Shown here: positions 38,396 through 49,724 of the stretch, piece by piece
Layout of the letters: every line of letters begins with the position of its first letter
Numbering within the stretch: the first letter of the stretch is position 1
Source: Prorocentrum cordatum
Taxonomy: Eukaryota; Sar; Dinophyceae; Prorocentrales; Prorocentraceae
Direction: 5' to 3'
Assembly: GCA_963575745.1 (NCBI GenBank)
Contig: CAUYUJ010015961.1
Coordinates: 1 to 64,000, forward strand
Length of the DNA: 64,000 bases
Notes under the pieces: model-generated
Seen by the model: the letters and a program-made list of their open reading frames with translations, nothing else
Database searches by the model: none
What the model was told of the DNA's origin: nothing
Made by a program: the position numbers and the translations under genes

Positions 38396-38639
38396 CGGCA
38401 TTCATAACTGCATATGGTTGGGTCCTTCGCCAGGCTAATTTTACAATCAGGGTGGGCGGGCCCGGATTGACTGCCGCGCGCGATGTGCTCCGCGTCCCAT
38501 TCCTGCAATGTTTTTCGCATCGTCGACGACAAGAAAAACGGTGTTGAGAAGAAAAGCTGCCACTTTGTATTGATTTTTTACAGTCCGGATGGGAGGTCCC
38601 GGATTGGGTCGCTATCGGCCGGAATACGAGGTAGGTGGG
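38396..38639. other. Short stretch with a 30-bp direct repeat
   Basis: TTTTACAATCAGGGTGGGCG continuing GGCCCGGATTG (38,439-38,469) and TTTTTACAGTCCGGATGGGA continuing GGTCCCGGATTG (38,576-38,606) are related direct repeats. No gene is recognised. Confidence 0.6.
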
Positions 38640-39500
38640 GTATATTATAATGAAGAACAAGGATGGGGCGGGGGGCGGCGCCGCATGGCTCGGGGAGGAG
38701 GGGGGGGGGGGGCGACGCCGTTCAGGCCTGGGGGAAGGGGGGGTGGAGCTTCGCCATGTCGAAGAAGGGGGAGGGGGGGGGGGGGGGGGGGCGACGCCAC
38801 TCGGGCCCGGCAACGAGGGGGGGGGGGGTGGGGGGGGCGACGCCATTCAAAGCCCGGGAGGGAAGGAACGGGGGGGGAAGGATTTTCGCTCTGTTTTTCC
38901 TTGGGAGGTGCGACGCCGCTCAGGCCCGGCGAGGGGAAGGTGAAGGGGGGGGGGGGGGGGGGGGGGGCGCGCCATTCAGGCCCGGGAGGGAAGAGGGCGG
39001 GGTAGGGAAACGCCATGGGGAGGAGGGGGGGCGGCGGGGCTTTGAGCTCGATCAAAGCTTTGCTATTGGGTGGAGAGGGAGCTGGCGCCAGGCCCGGGAG
39101 GGAAGAGGGGGGGGCGGGCCGATGCCATTTAGGCCCGGGGGGGAAGAAGGGGGGGGGGGGCCTGGCGCCATCCAGGCCCAGAAAGCAAGAGGGGGGGATT
39201 CGCTCTGTCGGGGGAGAAGAGGGCTGACACCGTTCAGGCCCGGGAGTGAAGAGGGGGGGGGGGGGGAGGGCTGACGCCCAGGCTCGGAGGGGGGGGGGGG
39301 GGCTCTCTCTGTTGGGGGAGGGGGGGGGGGGGCTGACGCCATTCAGGCCCGGGATGGCTGGCGCCATTCAAGCTCGGGGGGAAAGGAAAGGAGAAGCGCT
39401 GACGCCATGGCTGACGCCATTCGCGCCCTGGACGGGGGAATCGGGGGGGGGGCGGGGGCCGACGTCATGGCTGACGCCATTCACGCCCGGAAGGTGGGAG
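38640..39500 (+). repeat. Poly-G-rich degenerate tandem repeat with GACGCCATTCAGGCCCGGG core
   Basis: The core GACGCCATTCAGGCCCGGGA or close variants recurs about a dozen times, separated by G-runs of up to about 20 and GAAGGG words. Unit length varies from about 55 to 100 bp. Frames through it are Gly/Arg/Pro-rich artefacts. Confidence 0.9.
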
Positions 39501-39589
39501 ACGACATCCCATGAGTTTGGCTGTTCACGCGAGATCGCCACTTTCGAATGTCCGAAGGATGCCCAAGCGAGTTCAACAACTCTATATTA

Positions 39590-40165
39590 TGGGGATGTCT
39601 CGAGCCAAGCAGAATCGGCAGCGCCCCAGATCGACGGCACTGGCCGGAGGCCGCTGCAATAATGAAAGCGCAGCGCGGTGGGATTCCCCATCCATCTCTC
39701 ATAGACGGGCTGGATGTTCTCTCCGCCCGCGCGCTCCATGGAGCATCTACCGCTTGCCCAAATCATCCATCGAAATTGACTCTCTACTTTCAGACAAGCG
39801 TTCCATAGTTTGGCGCCCTCACTTGTCGCTTTGGAAGGGCTTCGCAAGGATCTGCCATTCGCTCGGGGGCGAATCAAGTCGAGAGGAACATAACAGCGCG
39901 GTTGATTGTGGACGTTGTACACCGTCTCTCTGCAGTCGGGGCACAACGTCTGCGATCGGGGCCAAGCCCCTCGAATTCGCAATTGTCGCCGAGCAGCGCA
40001 GTCGACTTCGGGGTCTCCAGATATCCGTCGGGCACGACCCTGTCGATCGGATCCACTTTCGTCCCGACCGAAGTCCATGCCATGCTGACTGGCGCAAGCC
40101 GGCGCGAACTGCCTTTATGCCATTGCGACTGTTTCACTGGCATCCCCCGTTCTTCGGGGACCATT
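39590..40165 (-). pseudogene. Unidentified coding remnant with a CxxC motif
   Basis: Two overlapping minus-strand frames look protein-like in succession: TKVDPIDRVVPDGYLETPKS and TALLGDNCEFEGLGPDRR (40,060-39,950), then SQTLCPDCRETVYNVHNQPR and CYVPLDLIRPRANG (39,960-39,860). The second has CPDC and a later Cys that could be part of a zinc ribbon. A frame change falls where the two overlap, so this is probably a broken gene or retroelement piece. A competing plus-strand frame of 219 codons (39,511-40,170) shows no domain character. I cannot name the family. Confidence 0.3.
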
Positions 40166-40879
40166 TCTGATTCCGCGACACACCTTTGGTGAATTGACGT
40201 TCTCTCGCGTCAGTCACACTGGCAACTAATAGAAATAGTAGTCCAGACGCAGCGTCCCTCACTCGGAATAGCTCCCATGCTCTACCATGTCTTCAGCAGC
40301 CCACTCGTGGGCGCAAAGACCACGGCGCCCCCGCGCGCCCGCTGGGCTGTCACCTGGCGCCCCGTCCCTCTCGATTCCACAAAGCACCCTGCCTCTCATC
40401 GCCATCAAATTCCAGAAACTGGCGTCGCGCAGAAACAGCTTTGCACCGCTCGGTTTGGCGATGCCGTCCGAGTATTCATCGCCGCCCATCTGCGGTATGA
40501 AGACGGAAGCGGGCGCGTTCGCATCGCGCCTGGCACAGCCATCATCCCAGTCTCAAGCTTGTCAAGCAACGCTGCATTCTCGATTGGAGGCGCGTCCCTG
40601 TAGCCCGTTTGGCATCGACGAGCGCCGCACCACCCCGTCAATCTGTTGCCGATGCACTCATCAGCCAGGCTCGGGATCTTCGCCCCCCAATCCCGCCGAG
40701 TGAGTCGCGGCCCAGGCGTGGCCGCCCGCGGCACCGCGAGCAGCTTCATGCCAGGATCCTGGGACGTTCGGGTCAAGCCTCGGCCCATCTGGAAAATAAT
40801 TTTAAAGCCGTTCCCCCAGCTCCGGGCGACGTCCGGACTCTCGTTGCCGGCGAAAGATGGAGAAACCGCGCCCCAATTC
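40166..40879. other. Unassigned stretch
   Basis: No gene or repeat is recognised. Open frames on both strands overlap. Confidence 0.4.
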
Positions 40880-41650
40880 GCGTGCCTGCACTGTCGCCTT
40901 CTGCGGGCTGCGACCTGCGCAACTGCCGCTACTTTCGAGGGCCCATGGAAGGTCCAGCGGAGTCGGGGGCCGCGCGGGCTCAGACGAGACTCGCTGATCC
41001 CTTGGCGGCCGCGCCCTTGGCGGCTGCCCTTAATTAGGGGGCCCCCTGGGAGGTCCAGCGGGGTCCGGGGCCGCGCGGGCCCGGACGAGACCTCTCTGCT
41101 CTCTGGGCGGGGCGGCGAACTGCGCAACTGTCGCCGCTTTCGCTGGGCCCTGGGAGGCCCGGCGGAGCCCGGGGCTACGAAAGCTGACCGCACTTTCGGA
41201 GATCGCAGCCCCCAAAGATGGCAGGGATGAGTCTGGGTCCGCGCATGGCGCCTCTCCGCTGGACCTAACAGCAACCTATGAAAACGGCGGCGGCTTGGCA
41301 GTTCGCACCCCCCGAGGACGGCGAAAATCTGATCTGGGCCGGAGCACGACGCCACTCCGCTGACCCCCCCCCAGCAACCCTCGAACAGACGGCAGTTCCG
41401 AATCTCCCCCCCCCAAGAATGGCGAAGTCTGACACGGATGCGCGCGTGGCACTACGCTGGCCCCGAGCGGCCCTCGAAATTGGCGACCGCTCCACAGTTC
41501 GCAACCCCCGAGGGTGGTGAGGTCTAGAGCGAATCCATGCGCGACGTTACTCCGCTGGACACCCCAGCAACCCTCGAACGTGACAGCAATTTCGCAATTC
41601 TCAACTCCCCAAAGAATGCGAACTTGAATCTCAGTCCGCGCCGTCACCCA
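40880..41650. repeat. Second array of the 25-kb satellite, in two orientations
   Basis: 40,900-41,190 carries the satellite in reverse (CGCTACTTTCGAGGGCC, GTCGCCGCTTTCGCTGGGCC). From about 41,205 it is forward (CAGCAACCCTCGAAC, GCGGCCCTCGAAATTGGCGA, CAGTTCGCAACCCCCGAGGG). Units are more diverged than at 25 kb and spaced at about 105-130 bp. Confidence 0.78.
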
Positions 41651-43900
41651 GCTGGTCTCTAAGGGATTATAATCCTTGAGTATATCCCGCTGAATTCCGC
41701 ATTGGGAGACCTTGGCTGAATGGTGACCAATGCTTCGAGACTCTGGTTTATCTGGGCAGAAGCCGCGCACGTGGCGGATTCTACAGCGCCGCCTAGGCCA
41801 CGAAGAGGGGCGCCTGGAACCAATGTCTGCGACGGAAACATGCAAACTCCAGGGCGTCGATGCCCCCGCCCCAGCTGCCGTCGTTTTTGGGCATGAGCTC
41901 TAGAGCCAGTCGATGCAGTGTCGACTCGGACTCCCTCCCGGGGGAACCAGGGGCGTCTGGCGCAGTGACGATGACGTATTTTGCTCAGGCCCGGAGGCCG
42001 CGCCGTCGCGACTAATCGGTCCCGCCCAGGAAGGCCCCGCAACATCGCCATCCAACGCAAGGTCTGCGCCAAGCAACGGCTACAAGGCAAATGCCCTGAC
42101 GCCAAGTCGCGCGCGCCAGCGAAGCGCACTGCAAATGCCACGGCTGCTATTCCTTCATTACGAAACTAAACACATCATTTGACCCGCGCTCGTGCAGAGG
42201 CACGGCATCGATGACAGTTCCTCGCGCCGCCCAGAATAGAGCGCTCTACTTCATTGCCGCCCTCGCGCCGACGGCGGCGAGATCTAATATTTCTCTGGCG
42301 TTCCAGCGCCCGGCGCTGCCCCGGACAGATCTGCGGCGCTCCATGGCGACCCTGTCGACCGCGTTCCTTGCCGCGAGAATCGCGGTCTCGAGCGCCTTTG
42401 GTAATTTGGTGCGTCCTTACTGTCGCATCCCGTCACCCTATAGCTTTCATGCATTGGCTCGTTGAGGTTCATCACTCGCGCGACGTGCTGGTCGTATTTC
42501 TCCGGATCGCAAGAAGACGGCTGCCTGGAAGCCGCCCTCAGAGCAATCTTCCTCGCCCCTTCGACAGCTTGGGCGGAAGTCGCGGTCTGGGCTCCAACGG
42601 CGCCACGATGACGCGTGCTTTGGCCCCGAGAACCCTGGCAGAATTACAACCTTGACGACAGCCCGCCCAACGACGGGGGTGGATTGCCGACGTCGCCTCT
42701 AGGGAGCGGGCTCTAAGATAGCTCATCTCCGCTGGCCCGCGTTTCACCTGGCGATTCGACTTCCGTCGCTCCCTGGCCGCCGATCGGCCCGACAGGCAGG
42801 ACTGCTTCGACGGCCAGCTCGCCGGGCAACGAAGAACGAGAAAGAGGTGAGGAGCCAGCGTGCTCAATCCCGCCAATCGAGCTTTGAGAAGACGTATCGG
42901 GCCCGCTTGCGCCTGGCCGCGGAGGCGCAAGCTCCGCGCGATTGCGGATAGGCCTGCCCGCTCTTGAAACTGCGCCATGCCAGGCCTGTTGCGCGCCAAG
43001 CCGCTCCTCGTTAGATGGCCGGCTCCCGATCGCGGCAGCCATCCTGGCGCCCCTGTCCGTCAAATTTGGCGGAGTGCCCGACGCGTTCGGCGGGCCGGAG
43101 GGAATCCTTCCTTCCGCCCCGAAGCTGCTTCCCAATGGGGACTTTCCCTCCCCCCCCCGCGACGAGAATCCCGCGCTGGATCTCGAGCCGGACGAGCGCC
43201 CAGTGGCCCTGTCAAGCCAGGGCCCATCGGACGGCCCCAATCAGGACGAGCCAGGATTGGCTTGATGCGCTAGCGCCATGCAACAACAAAAAAACGCACA
43301 GCAATCAAAATCGCCATCTTCTCCGACAAAGATGGCTCTCTCTCGGCGTTGTCGTCTCCATGTGTCATGGGCATCTCCCGAGGATGTTCTGGCGTTTCTG
43401 CCCGACCCCCCACCTGGGGGCTGGTTCTCAGCTGTCAGCGCGGCCGAAGACCACGAACCCTCCACCCTCGAAAGTCAGGTCAGGCAGGTGAATCCCCCTC
43501 CATGCAGTCGCGCGCAGATACACTAGAAATCCAGCACGCCCGTCAGCACAGTTCGGTCGTTGACCCCGTTGAGGTTTGGACCTTTCACTTCCCCTAGCTT
43601 CGCGACTGCAGCCGCCCCCAGGCATCTTGATGACAACCTTGATGACGAATTATCAACAACATTTGTACGATTGCCGATTCTAGTGCTAGGTCCGCAGCAG
43701 TACTCAAGCATCAACCGTTCACCGGTCCATTCGTGTGTAGTTACCGATTCGTCCTTAACTTGCTGCGGTGCCGACTGAGTCAACCCTTTGTTTGCGGTTT
43801 GGCTGCAGCCGCGTCAGTAATCTCATTATCGTTATCCCCTTCTTCCAGTATCTCTTGAATGCTGGGAATCTGCACTGGCATATCCGAAGCGCCTGATTCG
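41651..43900. other. Unassigned stretch left of the copia element
   Basis: No gene is recognised. A minus-strand frame at 43,783-43,523 (GERLMLEYCCGPSTRIGNR) has some protein character and resembles tail sequence of dinoflagellate copia polyproteins, but this is only a memory-based impression. A 3' LTR could lie here; I did not find its partner. Confidence 0.35.
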
Positions 43901-43925
43901 CTGCCAGCCATAGCAAACATGGCCA

Positions 43926-44868
43926 TCATTTCTGTGTCTTCTCTCGATTTGCGCTTATTTTCCCAGGAATCCTGGCGCATTCCTTTTCTTCCGCTGCATG
44001 CATTGTGCCGCGCGCATTTTCGGCGAAGCCGCATGCATCAATAACACCTTGTGCTGCGACCGCAGCTGTGTCGGGAGCTGGCGTCGGAAGCATGGTTTGA
44101 CCGCTAGACATGGTTGCACCAGCTGGTGGTGCAACCGGTCCCTTGACCATTTCTGTTTTCGGCGTGGTCGTCGCGGGCTTGCCTTTAGTGGCTCTCTCCT
44201 TTTTATGCGTCTGTCTGCTTGGCGCAATAACTCCTTGGCGCGCCACTGCCCCGGTGCCCATCCGCAGCTTGAGAATCCCTCCGGGTTTCTGGGGAAGGCC
44301 ATCAGTGAACGTCGACGCCGGGTCGTCCTGGTAGGGAGTGACTTTCCAAAACTTGGGAGTAAAGATATTAGCGATGCTAGTGGGTCTGTAAAACGCTTGG
44401 TTCCACTGCCAGCGGCTTCGTTTTGCACGCGCTCGTACTGCAGATGTACTATTCCTCGCGTGAACTGTTCGGAAAAAACTGCAGCTGCATCTTTTCGATG
44501 TGTTCTCGGGGGGGGCATCCCCGCTCCATCGAGCCCCCCGCTTTGATGACCTTGCACACTGCTTGGTTACCTTCCATAAACGTGCATTTGACTTTTCTTT
44601 GTCGCAGAATGTCCCACAGGAGCAGCGCAAGCAAAAATTGTGTCCGCAGTGCCCGATCTGCCGCAACAAATTCTGCTTCACTTGTACTACGGGACACGCA
44701 GGTTTGTCTACGAGAGGCCATGCTCTGGCTGGCCCTAGTGTAGGGTGCCCAGATAACTTGATGACTGGCACTCGTGCTTCGATGCGTTCGCAAATCGCTG
44801 GCAATATCAGCATCTGAAAATTGCCTCACTGTGACATCTTCCATCCTATCGCCAAACCGCGATATCAT
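43926..44868 (-). pseudogene. Copia RNase H domain and C-terminal tail
   Basis: The frame from 44,868 reads VRQFSDADIASDLRTHRSTS, then SRRQTCVSRSTSEAEFVAAD, LLLWDILRQRKVKCTFMEGN, QAVCKVIKAGGS. These are the copia RNase H1-like motifs: first Asp in FSDAD, Glu in SEAE, Asp/Asn region in FMEGNQA (usually FMEDNQA). After about 44,470 the sense moves to another frame (EQFTRGIVHLQYERVQNEAA, GTKRFTDPLAS), the usual end of this domain in dinoflagellate copia elements. A long hydrophilic, Lys/Thr/Pro-rich tail follows to about 43,926. The domain degrades the RNA of RNA:DNA hybrids during replication; here it is split by a frameshift. Confidence 0.88.
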
Positions 44869-45502
44869 GTTGTAGTGAGCGGTTGATTTAATAACACATT
44901 AAGCGACCATGATCCATATCTTGCTGCTCTGTCACACTTAGTGATGCGGCTAGCTGTGTGACATACTGCTCGCGGGAGTTCGAATCGAACCATTCTCGCC
45001 CCGTAAAAGATTTGCATGAGAATTGCGGCGGCAATCGGCTGAAGCACACCCGACGGAGTCGGCGGCTCATGGGCCATGAACCTCGACAGGCTTATCCGGG
45101 AGACCGGAGTCGACATTGAGTTTCAGCGCGTGCGCCAATGCTTCCTCTGCTAGGGGGGTATTTATCACCTGTCGGGCCTCCCTGTCCATCTTCAAGATCA
45201 GTAAGTTGAGGGCCGAACGGTGCACCGGCAGCAGGGTATGTTGCGGGGTCAGTGTCAGTCACCTGTGCATACAAAATGACACATGGATCGAAAAATTCGG
45301 TCACTCCGTACTCAATGGCTCTGACCATTCGTGGTTCTCTAGGCTGATGGGGCTCAGCCGGCTGTGCCGATGAGTCACCCCCCGCATTCTCGTCAGCGCT
45401 CTCCGGTTGTTGTCCAGATGCGGACGGTTTCTTGATTTTCGGTGGCGGCGTTTCAAGTTCCGCAGGCAGCTCTCCCTGCCATTCTGCATACTGCGTGGAC
45501 AA
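44865..45502 (-). pseudogene. Copia RT-RNase H connection region
   Basis: VRAIEYGVTEFFDPCVILYA (about 45,330-45,270) and, in another frame, AAAILMQIFYGARMVRFELP followed by RAVCHTASRITKCD (about 45,050-44,930) match the order of the connection between RT and RNase H in this element type: (V)R.IEY.M..F...CV..Y, then ILMK.LY.AR..R.DLLRAVC.LA..ITKWD. A proline/serine/acidic leader (ETPPPKIKKPSASGQQPESA) precedes them. Two frames are needed, so the region is broken. Its role is structural, linking polymerase and nuclease in the replication enzyme. Confidence 0.82.
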
Positions 45503-45520
45503 ATGATGCTCGCATCCTAG

Positions 45521-46373
45521 CTAACGCCCCACATCTGTAGGGGGATATATTTCAATAAACTTCGAACATCCCTCCGATGGCTCCTGTAAGAGGCTCCATC
45601 CTTTGTCGAGGTTAGCTTTTGGTCCAGCAAGTTTGAGGTCATCAGCATAAACTATGAGAGACAATCGCAGCTTCGGATGGAAGAAAGAACTGCGCCAAGG
45701 ACTACACTTGATAAACACTTTTGATACAACGTGCCCCTCACAATGTTGTTCCCGATATCCTCCATCATCGGGATGACCGTACAGCGGCAGGATAGGCGGG
45801 CACACAAGGTTGCGCATGTCCAGCAGGTGGTCACTCGTCAGGCGGCAAGAAGATCCATGTCGAGGTTCCGCCTAGCTTGGATTGTGCGCAGGCCTGTTTG
45901 GCGTCAGCCTGTTGAAGGTCAGGTCCCTCGAACAGGCCGACTGTGCCTGCTCTCTTGCTAGCCTGCATGGTTGCAAGACTGCTAGCCGTTTCCTGGAATA
46001 ATGCAACTGTTTCGTCTTGTTCCCTGACATCCGATCCGTCGAATACAACTCTACCGTCGCATGTGCGGTCCTTATGCCCCAGCGGGGATTTAGAGTTCTT
46101 TTCGGCTGGGATTGCGAATTAGCGTCTGAAAGGTGTCGTTCGCCCTTTCCTGTGTCGAATCCCATCGTCTTATTCCATGACGCCTGATTCATCCCAGGTA
46201 CCAATGCTACGCAGTCGATCCCACTCTGTCCGCAGGGCCTTGCGAGCATCTGAACTAACTAATGCCTCAACCTTGGACACAGACCTAGCCGCGGCAGTGT
46301 CGATCCGTGGTGGGCAGTGGGCACAGCTCATTGGGAAGTTGGTACGTCTGTTCGATGATTTGGACGTCGTCAA
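45521..46373 (-). pseudogene. Copia reverse transcriptase domain
   Basis: The region opens with RKALRTEWDRLRSIGTWDES (about 46,240-46,180). Other frames follow with GHKDRTCDGRVVFDGSDVRE and LQQADAKQACAQSKLGGTST (motif A region, Asp retained, about 45,930-45,880). The frame from 45,817 reads ILPLYGHPDDGGYREQHCEG, WRSSFFHPKLRLSLIVYADD and LKLAGPKANLDKGWSLLQEP. The catalytic YADD is at 45,649-45,638, with both aspartates kept. At least three frames are used across 850 bp. This polymerase would copy the element's RNA into DNA, but in this state no continuous protein can be made. Confidence 0.9.
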
Positions 46374-46953
46374 GATTGTAGAAGTATTCCATATCGAGGC
46401 TCCCCTTCTCCCATTGAAAAGGTGGTGATGCTGTTTGCAATGGCATGCTGGACGCGCTACGTCGCGAAGCGGCGGCCGCCGGACTCGAGGTCAAGCTTGC
46501 CCCTCTCAGGCTGGGCGAACCAGGGGGACCGAGGTCCTCACCGACTGAATGGGGAGGTATCCCGGCCCGTAGGATGGCCCCGCCATACCAGGTCTGTTTC
46601 CACCACGCCCCCTCGTCATCGGAAGTGCCCCCATCGCTCCCTGCACCTGCATCTGTAGACAATTCCCCCGCTGGTCCAGCGGGGTGTAACAAAGCGTGCC
46701 AATCAACGTCAGTTTCGCATGGTATTATATACCGAGTTCCCCTGTCTTGCCGCCGAAGGTCGGCATCAGGTTGGAGGTTGCTGTCGGAGGGCCTGTGCTG
46801 TTCAGGTTCACGTGGCCCCTCCTGGAAATCGACTGAGTCGATTCCGATGCCACCAAAGAGAGCAATACAGGGTCGTGGGTCGTCAATACCGAAGAACCCG
46901 CGCTTCTCGAGTCGAAACTGTTCTACAGCCTTCCTTCGTTCGGCATGGCTCAT
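46285..46953 (-). pseudogene. Copia acidic/proline linker between integrase and RT
   Basis: A 222-codon frame starts MSHAERRKAVEQFRLEKRGF and includes GELSTDAGAGSDGGTSDDEG, LRAGIPPHSVGEDLGPPGSP and MEYFYNLDDVQIIEQTYQLP. The low-complexity acidic and proline-rich composition fits the spacer that separates integrase and RT in dinoflagellate copia polyproteins. The last block (NLDDVQIIEQTYQLP) borders the RT. No enzyme motif is seen. It is one of the longer unbroken frames of the element. Confidence 0.55.
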
Positions 46954-47399
46954 GTTGAGCCAGCGGCGCGGGTGAATCCCAGGGTTGGTGGAACTTGGTC
47001 ATGTCTTTAGCCATTGAGAACCATGTGGCGGGTTAGGGTCAGTGACCCCATACTCTTGTAACAAGTGCGTAATCTGGATCGCAATGCAACGCGGCTCGGA
47101 TGCTGCGCGTTTTCCGTCGCCCTTGCAATGCCAGCTTCGAAGTTAGCTCACCCAGAAGAGCCCGACCACGACGCGTCGATCTTCATCATATTCTATAGTG
47201 CCCAGATGCTGCGTGGTACGGGCGAGAAGCTGGCCCGGCCCAGGCACTCTCGATCTCGTCTGAGCCGCGGAGAGGTTGGACTGGCGATCTACTCTGTATT
47301 CAACATATGTGAGACAAAGCTTTGGCTTCGGGTCAATATCTGGTCTCGAATCTCGTCTGGGGCCCGACCACCTGGCGCCGCAGGCACGTCGTCCACGAC

Positions 47400-47961
47400 A
47401 AGTCCCCCCGGACCGTCATCATTGGAGTCGTCGCCGGGGTCTGGTAGCGGCGCGGCCTCGCCCCCTGGGCGGTGGTATCGGTTCGCCGAGGTCTCGGTCA
47501 CCGAACGGCGGAGCCGTCTGCGAACCTTGTCGGGCCCCCTGCCCTGCTGAGCAGGCAGAGGAGCCACCAGGAGGTATAACATTCTGAACTTCGGTTCGGG
47601 CTTTTTCGCACGCTTCCCTCATTGGGAATTTGGGCTCTTGGTCAGCCGCAGCGCCATCCAACATATTGCTGTAGACTTGATCAGACTTCTCAATTATTGG
47701 GGGCTTGCCAGCTGGCCTTCGCCCTGATTCCATGAGTCCGGCAAGATGTCTCAATGGTGACACATAGCCCTCGGGCCCTACCATGCCCCCCGCTCCACGT
47801 GCATATCCGAAGTAAACCCCGGCGACCGTCGCCACGCCAGTCTTCGCGATCCGACGCCTAGATTCAGGTAGGGGCACGGAGCGCACAAGGGAAACGAACG
47901 GAAGGGGCGGAGCTGCAAAGTCGTGCCCGAATCTGCGCTTCCATGACGAGTCGCCCTGCAC
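47400..47961 (-). pseudogene. Copia post-integrase region
   Basis: The frame from 47,961 reads WKRRFGHDFAAPPLPFVSLV, RSVPLPESRRRIAKTGVATV and AGVYFGYARGAGGMVGPEGY. These match the stretch after the integrase core in dinoflagellate copia elements (W..RFG..F.GP..PFG..V...P.P.....K......GVFFGY...PG..W.G.Y.V). The following PPIIEKSDQVYSNMLDGAAA and a basic Arg-rich end are less certain. The region may help tether the integrase to chromatin; that role is known for related elements and is not shown here. Confidence 0.72.
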
Positions 47962-47974
47962 AGGGATCCGAGCG

Positions 47975-48523
47975 TTATAACAGAGACAAACGCACCGGGC
48001 GGCATGCGTCCAAAACGGGGGGGGGGCCGGCCTGCATCAATAAGGCTCGGGCCCCCATCTGAACGATTCCGTTGGACCGTTCAGCAACAGCCAGAAGCTT
48101 TTTGCTACCAGGGATGGTTGAATCATGTGCTATCTTTAATTCTACGCAAGCACGCGCAAGCTCCCTCGCACCATCAGCATAACAATATCCTAACTTCTCT
48201 CCCGGAGCTGTAAGGTGGAGAAGAATACATAAACAACCGGCATGATCCGCATATTTATCATGCACACCCTGGCCCGCAAGAGAATCTGCAGCCCGGTCGC
48301 GAAAAGTCGCGCGCGCGGTCTAGTCATGGAGCCCCCGCGATTGGTCATCCATCGGAAGCCAGTGATCCACTGTTGTCAGGTGTCCGAACGTGACTGGGTT
48401 CGCGTATACTCTAGGTACCCGAAGCCATTTGTTGCGCGCTTTTCTTTGTTGGCGCCTTCATGCCTTTGCCCAGTTACATACAGAGCAAGAAAGATTCTTC
48501 GGGATATGAGTTAGTAAATGCGC
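47975..48523 (-). pseudogene. Copia integrase with conserved D, D, E residues
   Basis: The zinc-binding leader reads DIPKNLSCSVCNWAKA and the core begins VTFGHLTTVDHWLPMDDQSR (about 48,400-48,340), giving the first Asp in TVDH. The frame from 48,265 contains GYCYADGARELARACVELKI, with the second Asp at about 48,175, and LAVAERSNGIVQMGARALLM, with the Glu at about 48,082. The spacing between the second Asp and Glu is 30 residues, close to the D35E pattern of retroviral-type integrases. It would join element DNA to the host chromosome. One stop lies within the leader and a frame change precedes 48,265. Confidence 0.85.
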
Positions 48524-49315
48524 AAGGAAGGCCGCGCTCTTTGCGAGTCGCTTAGTCGCGGAGACTGGCACCTCAACCTCTGCATCGTCTGGGTCGGAAT
48601 CGAGCGGTGCGTCGATGTCAACAGGGTCTACGCCGCCCGAGCCGCCATCTGCATCCCCTTTTCTGGCCAGGTGCTAGAACAGTTGCGTTGGACTCGAGCC
48701 ATTGATCCATGTCGTGGGGCAAAAGTCCTGAGACCCCGTAAATGCAGGGGCTCCTATGCACAGCCGCACAGCCTCCGGCTAAGCCGTGGCGCGGTGCAGC
48801 ACAATCAACGACTTAGTGACTAAGTCGTGGTTGGGAGAAGATGAGGGACTTACTAAGTTCACGACGCCGTTAGGTGTTCGATTCCAACCGCACTCACGAG
48901 CTGTCTGGGGCGAGTCGTAGAAATCGGTGATGATATCCATGGAGCCCACGTCGGACGGGAATAGACAGTCGGACACAGCCGGCATGCCGCCCGCATAGCC
49001 ATGATTACCAATCATCTCTTGTGTATGCAAGTCTATGCTTACGCGACTCTGTATTGATTGGGGCGGAGGGCCCCCCGCAGATTCCACATCATCCAGAAAT
49101 GTCTCGGCGCCTGACGTCGCGCAACACCGCCGCTCGGGAGTGGCAGGCTTCCCGGCAGCAACCGCGCACATCCACTGACTCAGCGCCTCCCTGCCAGATA
49201 GGGTCAAGTGAAATATCTCGCCCTCAACGACCAGGTCCGCTCTTTGACCGTTGGGCAAAATCAGATGGGGCGCTGGCCTGCTGGCCAAACGAAACTGAAA
49301 CCGTGATCCATGCAC
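48524..49315 (-). pseudogene. Copia protease C-terminus to GAG-pre-integrase region
   Basis: The frame from 49,315 reads HGSRFQFRLASRPAPHLILP, NGQRADLVVEGEIFHLTLSG, which fits the segment after the aspartic protease in dinoflagellate copia elements (Y.F.W....PYLVLPDGQRVDL.V...IP.L). Downstream are poorly conserved acidic stretches (ETFLDDVESAGGPPPQSIQS, MDIITDFYDSPQTARECGW). The frame remains open for 178 codons and then breaks before the integrase zinc leader near 48,510. Confidence 0.65.
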
Positions 49316-49331
49316 CGCTCTCCAACTGAGA

Positions 49332-49640
49332 TCACTGCCGGTGTTTCCGGCATGACCAATGCCTCAAGATTTCCACCCCTACAGTTGGGGCATGCGACGC
49401 GAAGTGAACCGAGGGCCCATGAAAAAAAAAACCGGCTGTGTTCAAGGTGATCGACTCCTCGAGACGTCTGACCATTCCCATTGCGCCTGCAGCGCGAATG
49501 AACTTGACTGCGATGAGATTGCGTCCACAGCCTGCATCAACTATGAACCTAAGTGCTCCGAGGTGCACGGGTGATCCCTCCTTGCGCCCCGCGGCTGCTG
49601 AGCCGCCTGGGACAACCGCTTGCCTTCTCTCGGATTCCAA
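49332..49640 (-). pseudogene. Copia aspartic protease remnant
   Basis: The frame reads LGALRFIVDAGCGRNLIAVK, FIRAAGAMGMVRRLEESITL. This is the active-site segment FIVDTGCGRNLIA of the element's aspartic protease, with DTG changed to DAG. Thr-to-Ala at this position would weaken the catalytic fireman's-grip, so the enzyme is probably inactive even before considering the frame breaks. An A9 run near 49,421 falls at the end of the conserved part (NTAG) and may mark a frameshift. The protease would cut the polyprotein into mature parts. Confidence 0.85.
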
Positions 49641-49724
49641 TCAAAGGTGCCAAACTTCATCGGCGAGGTCGGACGCCCTAATCAGGGCTTGCGTCGACGA
49701 TTCTTGCCATTGTGTTAACATATG

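Noticed and set aside
40405-41355. 316-codon minus-strand frame
   Set aside because: It largely overlaps the satellite at 40.9-41.35 kb and shows no conserved motif.
43523-43783. Methyltransferase-like or copia-tail domain (LMLEYCCGP)
   Set aside because: Only one short motif is suggestive, and the frame decays at once. Not enough to annotate as a domain.
44975-45005. GGGAGTTCGAATCGAACC resembling a T-arm or primer-binding site
   Set aside because: It lies within the conserved copia connection coding sequence and has no tRNA context.
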